From an uncultured Collinsella sp. (GTDB taxonomy: Bacteria > Actinomycetota > Coriobacteriia > Coriobacteriales > Coriobacteriaceae): DNA of 38,895 nt. The position numbers were made by a program, and so were the translations under genes. Below the pieces are notes generated by a model that ran no database searches, was not told where the DNA came from, and saw only the letters and a program-made list of their open reading frames with translations. The stretch covers positions 1 to 38,895 of the forward strand of contig CABQJV010000022.1 of assembly GCA_902464565.1 (NCBI GenBank), read 5' to 3'. Shown one piece after another: positions 32,251 through 38,895 of this stretch. Positions within the stretch are counted from its first letter, which is position 1; every line of letters starts with the position of its first letter.

Positions 32251-33032
32251 GCGAAGAAATCCTCCTCGTCGTTGGTTACAGAGTCGCCGGAAACGGCCTG
32301 GGCGGCCACGCCCTTCTTGGTGAGATCGAAGATCTCCTTGTCGCGGAGGGCAGAGGCAACCGCGATGATGACACCGAGAACCGCGATGGCGATCATCGGG
32401 AGGCCGAGGTACTGGTAGAGTGTGAAGCCCAAGAAGAAGTAGATGCTAAGCTCGGTGCTCCACAGCATCTGGAGCAGGAGCGCCATACCAACGGCGGGCA
32501 GGAGGGCGCCCACGGCGTTGAGGCCGCTCATGACATTGGCCGGAATCTGGTTAACGATGGCGGCAACGGGCTCGGCGCCGAGGTAAACGCCGAGGAAGGC
32601 GATGAGGCCAAAGGCGGCGTACTTAACGAACCAGAGAACGAAGTGCTGAAGCGCGAGGCCTTTCTCGTTGCCCTCGGCGGCCATCTTGTCAAAGGCGGCG
32701 GCGAAGAACGCGAGGAACACGTTGTTCATGAAGATCGAGAGGAACGCGGTGACGACGCCCACGGGAACGGCCAGCGTGATGGCGGCACCTTGGTCGATGC
32801 CGGCACCAACGGTGAAGGCGACGGCGAGGGCCGTCGCGGTAACGGGCTCGGCGGAGATAGCGCCACCGATGTTAACCGCGCCCATGAAGATCGCCTCGAG
32901 AGAGGCACCGATGATGACACCGGTCTTGACGTCGCCCATCAGGAGGCCCGCAACGAGGCCTACCACGAGAGGACGCTCGATCATGCACTGACCGAGAACC
33001 CAGTTGCCGCCGTAGCAAATCAGCACGGTCAA
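32247..33032 (-). CDS. PTS mannose/fructose/sorbose family IIC component, amber codon near the natural start
   Basis: The 261 codons from TTG 33032 encode the IIC membrane channel (NWVLGQCMIERPLVVGLVAG; GVIIGASLEAIFMGAVNIGG). A better start is ATG 33059, with GAAAGAAAGGAAG before it. From that start the frame reads MIGLAIMA, then TAG at 33033-33035, then LTVLICYGGNW. That makes a normal first helix with one stop at codon 9. The TTG right after the stop has no clear ribosome-binding site, so activity depends on reinitiation, suppression or a sequence error. A 47 bp gap with a hairpin separates it from IIB. Confidence 0.8.
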   Translation of the reverse strand: MTVLICYGGNWVLGQCMIERPLVVGLVAGLLMGDVKTGVIIGASLEAIFMGAVNIGGAISAEPVTATALAVAFTVGAGIDQGAAITLAVPVGVVTAFLSIFMNNVFLAFFAAAFDKMAAEGNEKGLALQHFVLWFVKYAAFGLIAFLGVYLGAEPVAAIVNQIPANVMSGLNAVGALLPAVGMALLLQMLWSTELSIYFFLGFTLYQYLGLPMIAIAVLGVIIAVASALRDKEIFDLTKKGVAAQAVSGDSVTNDEEDFFA

Positions 33033-33081
33033 CTAGGCCATTATTGCTAACCCAATCATTTGACTTCCTTTCTTTCATTTC

Positions 33082-33101
33082 ATTTGGCCGCCTGGCCAAA
33101 T
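33082..33101. promoter_or_regulatory. Intercistronic hairpin between PTS IIB and IIC
   Basis: ATTTGGCC and GGCCAAAT form an 8 bp stem with a GCCT (minus: AGGC) tetraloop, just after the IIB stop and before the IIC ribosome-binding site. It could adjust the IIB to IIC ratio or protect the upstream mRNA. Confidence 0.6.
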
Positions 33102-33105
33102 CCCC

Positions 33106-33609
33106 TTATTTCCCCGCCGCCTCGATCAGACTCTTGAGAGGAGTCTTGGGATTGGACGGGATAAGCTGATGGAAAACCGGAATACCCTGCTCGCAAAGCT
33201 CCTTCGCAGCCTCGAGCTCATCCGGGTTGAGCATGATCGTGGAGTTGAGGGCGACCTTGCTATCCGGATCGGACTTGTCGAAGCGGCCGACGTTGGCAAC
33301 GTTCACGCCCTCGATCTTGCCCGGCGCGCCCTTAACGAGCTCAAGCACGTCACGCACGCAGTTGGTGAGCGCGAAGATGCGCATGGAGTCCGCACGCGGA
33401 TCGTTCGCGATGCGGCAGGCATCCGGAACGTTCTTGACGAGGAGCTTCTGTCCCGCCGGCGTACCCATGGAAAGCGTCATGCGAAGGGCGTCGTTCTCCA
33501 CGGCGTGCTTGTTGGCGACGATAATCCTGGTGGTGTTGAGCTCCTTGGTCCACACCAGGGCGACCTGTCCGTGAATCAGACGGTCATCGACTCGAACCTG
33601 AACAATCAT
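33106..33609 (-). CDS. PTS mannose/fructose/sorbose family IIB component
   Basis: The 167-residue cytoplasmic phosphocarrier has the active-site His13 in DDRLIHGQVALVW. Standard family segments follow (IIVANKHAVENDALRMTLSM; VNVANVGRFD). It accepts phosphate from IIA and passes it to the incoming sugar. It lies 31 bp after IIA with a GGGAGAG site. Confidence 0.96.
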   Translation of the reverse strand: MIVQVRVDDRLIHGQVALVWTKELNTTRIIVANKHAVENDALRMTLSMGTPAGQKLLVKNVPDACRIANDPRADSMRIFALTNCVRDVLELVKGAPGKIEGVNVANVGRFDKSDPDSKVALNSTIMLNPDELEAAKELCEQGIPVFHQLIPSNPKTPLKSLIEAAGK

Positions 33610-33640
33610 TGTTTCTTCTCTCCCTGCTTGTTAGTGCTCT

Positions 33641-34069
33641 CTAATCGAAGAAGTCTCCGTCGGACCCCTCGTTGTCCGCGGCCTTGCTCGGAGGCTCGAC
33701 GACCTGCATCGTCGCCCTCGCCAGCTCGACGCTCTGCTTGATCGAATCTGCCGTGACCGGCTCAGCGCCGAGGAGCGCCTCGATCACGAGGCCGAGGTTC
33801 ATACCGGTAACATGGACGATCCCGCGCTTCTCCGGCTCCATGAGGACGACCTTCTGGAAGACGGAGCCACCGTAGATGTCGGTGAAGATGATGGCCTCGT
33901 CCTCAGGGCCCACCGAGTCAATAAACGCCTGGATGCGAGGGGTGAAATCGGAGTCGTCCACGTAGCAGTCAACTGCTTCCACCATGTCCGCCATACCGGT
34001 CAGGATCTCGATCGAGCTCCTGATTCCGCTTGCGAGGTGACCGTGCGACGCGACAAGAACTTTCTTCAT
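33641..34069 (-). CDS. PTS mannose/fructose family IIA component
   Basis: The 142-residue phosphocarrier has the active-site His9 in VLVASHGHLASGI and the fold segments VDDSDF and IIFTDIYGGSVF. The tail is acidic (NEGSDGDFFD). It takes phosphate from HPr. The start lies 10 bp after the aldolase stop, with its ribosome-binding site (AGGAGA) overlapping that stop region. Confidence 0.95.
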   Translation of the reverse strand: MKKVLVASHGHLASGIRSSIEILTGMADMVEAVDCYVDDSDFTPRIQAFIDSVGPEDEAIIFTDIYGGSVFQKVVLMEPEKRGIVHVTGMNLGLVIEALLGAEPVTADSIKQSVELARATMQVVEPPSKAADNEGSDGDFFD

Positions 34070-34079
34070 CGAGTCTCTC

Positions 34080-34934
34080 CTAGAGCGAATAGTGGTTGGG
34101 GTTCAGAAGCTGGATCTTGCTTGCGACGAACGCGCGCATGTCGGGGGCGGCGTCCATCAGGAGGCCAACGCCGTTGCCGTCGTTCTTGCCGGAGCTGATG
34201 TCCTTCTCGAAGGCGCGGTACATGGAGCGGAAGTACTCCGTGGCGATGTTGAACTTGCTCATGCCGAGGTTCACGGCCTCCTGGAGCTGCTCGTCGGGGA
34301 TGTCGGAGCATCCGTGCATGACGAGGGGGACGCTGACGGCCTCCCTGCATGCCTTGATGCGCTCCATGTCGAGGTTCGGGACCTTGACGTAGGGGCCGTG
34401 GGCGTTGCCGACGGCGATGGCGAGCGAACCACAGCCGGTGCCCTCGACGAACTCCTCGGCGAGGTTCGGGTCGGTATAGTGGTCGCTGTTCACGAAGTCG
34501 TTGGCGTCGGAGCCGTTGCCGACGTGGCCGAGCTCGGCCTCGATGTCAACGTCGAAGATCTTGGCGACCTGGACGACGTCCTTCGTGAGCTGGAAGTTCT
34601 CCTCATAGGGAAGCGAGGAGCCGTCGACCATGACGGAGGGGAAACCGGCCTTGACGCCCTTGACGGCGATCTCGTAACCAGCGGAGTGATCCTGGTGGAC
34701 GGCGACGGGCACGCTCGCGCGCTCGGCGTAATAGCGGGCGGCGAAGGCGATGATGTCGAGGGCACAGTGGTCCTCGAAGCCGGGCCAGTACTGGATGATG
34801 ATAGGCATGTGCTCATCCTCGGCGGCCTGGATCGCATAACGGATGGTCTCCGTGTTGATGACGTTGATCGCGGGCACGCCATAGTGGTGCTCGGTCGCAT
34901 GTTGAAGAAGCTCGTTGACCTTGATGAGAGACAT
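34080..34934 (-). CDS. Class II fructose-bisphosphate aldolase family protein, divergent active site
   Basis: The 284-residue TIM-barrel zinc aldolase belongs to the ketose-bisphosphate group (GatY/KbaY/FbaA fold). It would cleave a phosphorylated ketose made by the PTS. Motif positions are kept but altered: HQDHS for the usual HLDHG, AELGHVGNG for AELGxIGG, GNAHG for GTSHG, and HGCSDIPDE for HGGSGIPDE. The zinc-binding histidines remain. These changes suggest another substrate than fructose or tagatose bisphosphate. It is the second gene of the operon, after the MFS gene. Confidence 0.88.
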   Translation of the reverse strand: MSLIKVNELLQHATEHHYGVPAINVINTETIRYAIQAAEDEHMPIIIQYWPGFEDHCALDIIAFAARYYAERASVPVAVHQDHSAGYEIAVKGVKAGFPSVMVDGSSLPYEENFQLTKDVVQVAKIFDVDIEAELGHVGNGSDANDFVNSDHYTDPNLAEEFVEGTGCGSLAIAVGNAHGPYVKVPNLDMERIKACREAVSVPLVMHGCSDIPDEQLQEAVNLGMSKFNIATEYFRSMYRAFEKDISSGKNDGNGVGLLMDAAPDMRAFVASKIQLLNPNHYSL

Positions 34935-35048
34935 CTTTGTCTTCCTTTCACTTGGATAACCATTGGATTGGACAGTTCTCAGCTCGTCAGCTGGTTGAAC
35001 ACGAAGAGAAGCGCGAAGCAGGCAGGCGCTTGCAAAACGCGGTGGAGC

Positions 35049-36251
35049 CTATGCGGCCGACTGGCCCTCAGGCTGTGGCGCTGCGCTTCGACGCCACAGT
35101 ACGTACGCCACAAAAGCAACGACCGCAGCAATCGTTGAAGCGAGGGCGAAGGCAAGAAAACCCGCGTGCGTGCCGAGCGCGTCGCACGCCCAACCGCCAA
35201 ACAGGTTCGCAACCACGACGGACAGACCGCTCTGAACCATCGCGAAGGCGCTCTGACCTCGAGCGCGACAATCCTCGTAAGTGTGGTTGGCAATGTAGGT
35301 AACGCAGGAGTAGTAGACGGTCATGTAACTCACGCTCTGCAGCAGCTGGCCGCAGATCATGACCGGGACGATGCCGGTGCCCACGAGCACGAGCCTGAGC
35401 GCCGCCATGAAGCAGGAAAAGATCAGGAGGTTCATCTCGCCGAAGCGCCTGACCAGCTTGGAGGAAACGAGCAGGATGGGGATCTCGCTCGCAGCGGAGA
35501 CCGCACTCAGGACGCCCACGAGGTTCTGACCCTCGCCAAGCTCGACCGCGTAGCGGCCCAAGAATGCCCCGATGAAGCCAATCGCGGCCGAACTGATGAA
35601 GGCGAAGACCAAGACGAAGGCGATCTCATTGCTGGTAAACAGCGAGAGGAGGCCCTTTCCGTGGGAGACCTTGGGATCGTCCGCGGCATTGGCGCGAATT
35701 CCCGCCTCGGGGAGGCGCCACATGTGAGCCGCGAAGACCACCAGCGCGGCAGAGACCACCGCGAACTGGATTTGAGGAGCCATGTCGAGCAGCCGACCGA
35801 CGATCAGGACGACGATGGCATAGCCGATAGTGCCACCCATGCGAATGCGAGAAAAGTCCAGGCCAGAGCGATCCGCGAGCTCGATGACGAGGGAGTCGCT
35901 CAGGGGCAGGAGCCCCGAGAAAAACGCCGAGAACGCAAAGGTTACGAGAAGGACCGGGACGAACGTCGACGCCAGGTAATACAGCGGAGCGAGTACCGCC
36001 GCCGCAAGGCAGAGGATCACGATGACCGCGCGGCGGCGCCCGAGCTTGTCGGCGATCGTCGACCAGAGCGGCTGGATAGCGAGCGCACACACCGGGGTCG
36101 CCGCGAGGAGGATGCCGGTCTGGGCTGCGCTGAGGCCGAGGCTCGTGTAGTGAGCGGAGAGGAACGGCGAGTACACGCCCGCGCAGACCCAGTAGAGGAC
36201 GTTCGCGAAGAACAGCGAAGTCATGCTTGCGTTTGTCCTGGCGTTGTGCAT
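35049..36251 (-). CDS. MFS transporter (MFS_1-like/LacY-type sugar carrier)
   Basis: The 400-residue carrier has about 12 helices. It begins SLFFANVLYWVCAGVYSPFLSAHY and has ADKLGRRRAVIV as motif A between helices 2 and 3. It resembles the MFS_1-like family of sugar permeases. ATG 36251 has GGGAG upstream; the open frame extends 31 codons into the regulatory region. It heads the minus-strand operon, 114 bp before the aldolase gene, and is divergent from the RpiR regulator. Confidence 0.88.
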   Translation of the reverse strand: MHNARTNASMTSLFFANVLYWVCAGVYSPFLSAHYTSLGLSAAQTGILLAATPVCALAIQPLWSTIADKLGRRRAVIVILCLAAAVLAPLYYLASTFVPVLLVTFAFSAFFSGLLPLSDSLVIELADRSGLDFSRIRMGGTIGYAIVVLIVGRLLDMAPQIQFAVVSAALVVFAAHMWRLPEAGIRANAADDPKVSHGKGLLSLFTSNEIAFVLVFAFISSAAIGFIGAFLGRYAVELGEGQNLVGVLSAVSAASEIPILLVSSKLVRRFGEMNLLIFSCFMAALRLVLVGTGIVPVMICGQLLQSVSYMTVYYSCVTYIANHTYEDCRARGQSAFAMVQSGLSVVVANLFGGWACDALGTHAGFLAFALASTIAAVVAFVAYVLWRRSAAPQPEGQSAA

Positions 36252-36433
36252 CGTGCTTCTCCCTTCTTGCTCGCCGGGTGCCTGTCTGGGCTTCGAAGTG
36301 ATTCGCCATCTAGCGTGAAACAAAGTTGTGAGGCGTTGGAACAATGTTCTGTTGTTTCATCGTTTTCGTGCCGTTGTTTCACGGCTCATAAGATAGCAGC
36401 TCAAGATGAGATTGCGCCGGGGAAGCACCGATT

Positions 36434-36479
36434 TACCGTGAACGGTAGGAAATCAGCGGTGAAACGCTATTTCACCGCT
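36434..36479. promoter_or_regulatory. Operator-like palindromes in the rpiR/MFS divergent region
   Basis: TACCGT-GA-ACGGTA is at 36434-36447. AGCGGTGAAA and TTTCACCGCT flank a 5 nt centre at 36455-36479. Further TGAAA and TTTCA half-sites occur on both sides (near 36320, 36350, 36370 and 36482). TGAAA/TTTCA inverted sites are typical of RpiR family operators, so both divergent promoters are probably controlled from here. The 300 bp gap holds no gene. Confidence 0.6.
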
Positions 36480-36551
36480 TATGAAACACTTTGCTTTATT
36501 TTCACCTCTCTTGACCTAAGATACGAAGCAAACTAGGGCCAAGGAGTAACC

Positions 36552-37415
36552 ATGGATAAGACAGGGGATGTGCTCAGCCACATCTGCGCGGTCATGAACA
36601 GCCTATCCCCCTCGGAGAAGGCAATCGCAACGTATGTGCTCGACCACCCGTCGGACGTCGCAACGATGACCGTCCGCGAACTCGCCGCAGGAACCGGTAC
36701 GTCACCGGCGTCTGTTTCGAGGTTCGCAAGGACGCTTGACTACCGAACCTATTCGGACATGCGTCTGGCGCTCGGCATATCCATCAGCAGGGCCTCCGGC
36801 GAGGAAAAGGCCACGGACGGCAAGGTTACTCTGGACGACGTCGAGGGCTCCATTAAGTACGTCCTGTCTCACAAGGTCAAGGAGCTCTCCCAAACCGCCT
36901 CGCTCATTGACTCCGATGACTTTTCGGCAGTCGTCAATCTGCTCCACAACGCCAACCTCGTCCTGATTGCGGGCGTCGGCAACTCGATTAGCATGGGCGT
37001 AAACGCGGCGTTCAAACTCTCACAGGTTGGAGTCAGGGCGTTTTGCCCCAGTACCACCGATGCCATGGTCTCCGCCGCAACCAGCCTCAAGGAGAATGAC
37101 ATCCTGCTCGTCATTTCGACGTCCGGATACTCGAAGCGCCTCGTCAACATATTCGACTCTGCCGAGGATTCGAACACCCCCATCATCATGATCACAGACA
37201 ACCCAGATACGCCGCTCGCGAAGCGTGCCACGTATATCATCCGAGCCATCTCGCGAGATCAGGCCATCACCGGAACCGAGATCGCCTTCTCGCACAGCTC
37301 GATCAACTTCGTCATCGAGCTGCTGTTCCTCTTCCTGGCCTCTTGCTGGGATGACCCGGTAGAGTTTAACAGGATCATCTCGAAGAATCTCTTGGGAGAC
37401 AGGCAATACAGCTAG
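36552..37415 (+). CDS. RpiR family transcriptional regulator
   Basis: The 287-residue regulator has an N-terminal HTH_6 domain (SPSEKAIATYVLDHPSDVAT; TGTSPASVSRFARTLDY) and a SIS sugar-phosphate-binding domain from about 130 (VLIAGVGNSISMG; ILLVISTSGYSKRLVNIFD). It is divergent from the MFS-aldolase-PTS operon and probably senses a phosphorylated intermediate of that route. AAGGAG precedes the ATG. The HAD gene follows by 49 bp in the same direction. Confidence 0.94.
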   Translation: MDKTGDVLSHICAVMNSLSPSEKAIATYVLDHPSDVATMTVRELAAGTGTSPASVSRFARTLDYRTYSDMRLALGISISRASGEEKATDGKVTLDDVEGSIKYVLSHKVKELSQTASLIDSDDFSAVVNLLHNANLVLIAGVGNSISMGVNAAFKLSQVGVRAFCPSTTDAMVSAATSLKENDILLVISTSGYSKRLVNIFDSAEDSNTPIIMITDNPDTPLAKRATYIIRAISRDQAITGTEIAFSHSSINFVIELLFLFLASCWDDPVEFNRIISKNLLGDRQYS

Positions 37416-37464
37416 GACGACGCACACCGGCGCACCGACGCCCAGACCGAAACGGGAGGACCCC

Positions 37465-38292
37465 TTGATAAAGCTCATCCTCGCAGACATGGACGGGACC
37501 CTGCTGCCGTTTGGCTCAAGGGTCGTATCGGAGCGCACGCACAGCGCGATTCTTTCGGCGCTTGATGCGGGCATCGCGTTCGGCCCCGCAAGCGGCCGCG
37601 ACTACGCCGACCTGGCCGATGCCTTTGACGGCGACGCGCGCTGTTTCTCGACCGGCATCATGGCCAACGGAAAGAAGGTCTTCTCCAGCGGCGAACTCGT
37701 ATTCAAAAAGACGCTCTCGACGGAGGCCCTCGTCAAGCTCGATAGCGCCGTACGCCCCTACGCGGGGACGTCACTCTGGCTAGTCGCCGATGTCGATGAG
37801 ACAGGCAAGCGCTGCGAGCAGTTCCTCTGCGCCGTCGAGCCTGGTGACGAATTCGCCCTGGAAGTCGTTAAGGACTCCGGAAGAGACATAGCGCTCGGAG
37901 ACGTGCCCACGAACCGTGACGTCATCACCGCCGGCATCTTCGTCAACGTCAGCTCCGCCCCGACGGAAGTCGTTCGGAGTCGATGCAAAGAAGCCTGCCC
38001 AGAGCTTGATTTCCCCTCGCCCGTCCCATTCTTCCTCGATGTTGTTCCGGCTGGCTGGAGCAAGGTAAACGGACTCGACGCGCTTCTTGGCAGCCTTGGG
38101 GTCACGCTGGACGAGATCGCTTTTATCGGAGACTCAGAAAACGACGTGACGCTCCTCGAAAAGGTGCCGAACTCCTACGCAGTCGCAGGCGCGATGCCGG
38201 AGGCAAAGGCCGCGGCCCATCACCTGATCGGGGACGCGGCCGAGGACTCTGTCGCGAAGCTCATCGAGCAGATTGTCCAGCAGCAAGGTTAG
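37465..38292 (+). CDS. HAD superfamily hydrolase, Cof-type
   Basis: The 275-residue phosphatase has nucleophile Asp8 and Asp10 in LADMDGTLLP, a Cof-type C2 cap, and the metal motif FIGDSENDVTLLE near 227. GGGAGGA lies just before TTG 37465, the best start. It may dephosphorylate a sugar phosphate derived from the neighbouring pathway. It is a full-length enzyme and is not the missing part of the remnant at 28868. Confidence 0.93.
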   Translation: MIKLILADMDGTLLPFGSRVVSERTHSAILSALDAGIAFGPASGRDYADLADAFDGDARCFSTGIMANGKKVFSSGELVFKKTLSTEALVKLDSAVRPYAGTSLWLVADVDETGKRCEQFLCAVEPGDEFALEVVKDSGRDIALGDVPTNRDVITAGIFVNVSSAPTEVVRSRCKEACPELDFPSPVPFFLDVVPAGWSKVNGLDALLGSLGVTLDEIAFIGDSENDVTLLEKVPNSYAVAGAMPEAKAAAHHLIGDAAEDSVAKLIEQIVQQQG

Positions 38293-38344
38293 GGTTCCGT
38301 CAGCGTGGCATACGCCGCGTGCCTCGCCATTCGCTCGTGGCGCG

Positions 38345-38494
38345 CTACCTCGTGACGCTCCAGAGCGTGGCCATCGTCGCGATGCCGATGCCCACGATGA
38401 GCGCGACCCACAGGACACGGACCACGGGGTTCATGTCGCCCGCCACCGCCATGTCGCTCGCGTGCCAGAACCAGCTCTCGTTTGCCTTGCGCAT
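38345..38494 (-). CDS. Small single-pass membrane protein, 49 residues, unknown function
   Basis: An ATG at 38494 follows GGGAGGTC and opens a 49-codon frame to TAG at 38345. The product starts MRKANESWFWHASDMAVAG, and has one strong hydrophobic helix (VVRVLWVALIVGIGIATMAT) and a short basic end. The good ribosome-binding site and clear helix argue that it is real. It sits between the HAD gene (convergent) and the IS30 fragment. No family is recognised. Confidence 0.6.
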   Translation of the reverse strand: MRKANESWFWHASDMAVAGDMNPVVRVLWVALIVGIGIATMATLWSVTR

Positions 38495-38690
38495 GATGAC
38501 CTCCCTTGGTCTCGATTTCGCCATCTATGGTCGAGTAATCGCAGGTCACATGCCATCGATTTGCCTAACGCCCAGCTTTCAGTTCTGTAAGGCGGCGGGA
38601 GCCCGCGCGCAGACTCCCACTTGCGGCCCCGAACCCTGGCGTTCGGGCGTCCGAGTGGCGGCGTGTCGCCTCCCCACGCGCCCCTGGTCA

Positions 38691-38826
38691 AGGTCGAGGG
38701 TGACCTGCCGAGCTCCGCGGCGATCTCGCGGGCGCTTCGGTTGCGGTCGAGCATCCTCTCTATCGCGTTCCTCTCGTGCCTCGTGAGCCTCCCGTACGAC
38801 CTTCCGGAAGGTTTCGGTCTGGACAT
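38691..38826 (-). pseudogene. IS30-family transposase, N-terminal fragment
   Basis: From ATG 38826 the frame reads GRSYGRLTRHERNAIERML, then REIAAELGRSPSTLTRG, the N-terminal helix-turn-helix of IS30 transposases. After about 45 residues the sequence turns to Arg/Gly/Pro-rich text with no match to the catalytic domain, although the frame stays open to 38431. The element therefore appears truncated or frameshifted. Confidence 0.7.
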
Positions 38827-38895
38827 GCCGGCTTCCCTCCATCGAGGGCCGGGGGATTCCGGCGCCTCTGGGGTTGCCTACCCGGATTCGTGCCT
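38827..38895 (-). mobile_element. 5' flank of the IS30 fragment, possible terminal repeat
   Basis: This is the stretch before the transposase start, up to the window edge. The last bases (38876-38895) could be the terminal inverted repeat of the element. No second copy is present in the window to test this. Confidence 0.35.

Noticed and set aside
33033..33035. TAG read as pyrrolysine or as a recoded codon
   Set aside because: Nothing in this family or window supports recoding; TAG is used as a normal stop for other genes here.
38431..38690. Continuation of the IS30 transposase frame
   Set aside because: After residue 45 the frame has no transposase features and runs over the small membrane protein gene on the same strand in another frame.
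1..38895. tRNA or rRNA genes
   Set aside because: No cloverleaf with a CCA-adjacent acceptor stem and no conserved rRNA segment was seen; a tRNAscan-SE run would settle it.

Overview
The window looks like chromosomal DNA from a high-GC gut actinobacterium of the class Coriobacteriia, most likely Collinsella or a close relative. This is inferred from gene content, codon style and the many intergenic hairpins; no rRNA or tRNA gene is present to confirm it. Genes are densely packed on both strands, and most gaps hold inverted repeats instead of simple spacers.

Layout. 1-1095 is the right part of an IS3-family insertion sequence. 1214-5588 (minus) is an amino-acid ABC transporter operon (binding lipoprotein, permease, ATPase) ending in an M20 metallopeptidase. 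5882-7758 (minus) holds a galactose-mutarotase-like epimerase and a single-pass membrane protein of unknown function. 8020-9273 is an MFS exporter. 9469-12867 carries two AAA_14/DUF4143 ATPases, separated by a low-molecular-weight tyrosine phosphatase. 13050-14196 (minus) is a pyridoxamine-kinase-like gene overlapping a TIGR04076 gene. 14733-18958 is a MarR regulator overlapping a heterodimeric ABC exporter. 19492-20583 is a membrane diguanylate cyclase. 20600-25027 is a LysR regulator divergent from an SDR dehydrogenase, an OFA-type MFS carrier and a Gfo/Idh/MocA dehydrogenase. 25439-27586 is Tex, convergent with a transaldolase-like gene (27970-28674).

From about 29130 to 38500 lies a sugar-use island. 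A minus-strand operon encodes an MFS sugar carrier, a class II aldolase, mannose-family PTS IIA/IIB/IIC/IID, an aldo/keto reductase and an HSL-type esterase. Divergent from it are an RpiR regulator and a HAD phosphatase. The island abuts a truncated HAD gene on the left and an IS30-type fragment on the right. The IIC gene has an amber codon at position 9 of its natural reading frame.

The most unusual signals are non-coding. (1) Both DUF4143 ATPase genes are preceded by three repeats spaced exactly 33 bp apart and ending the same distance from the start codon, although the repeat sequences differ between the two loci. (2) A multi-hairpin element occurs three times, with compensatory changes in its stems. 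(3) A hairpin built on TGTGACAAAGGGAC recurs five times plus one half copy, again with compensatory changes. (4) A tandem array of three hairpins of about 48 bp lies at 19131-19301. (5) Several long perfect stems with unrelated sequences fill other gaps.
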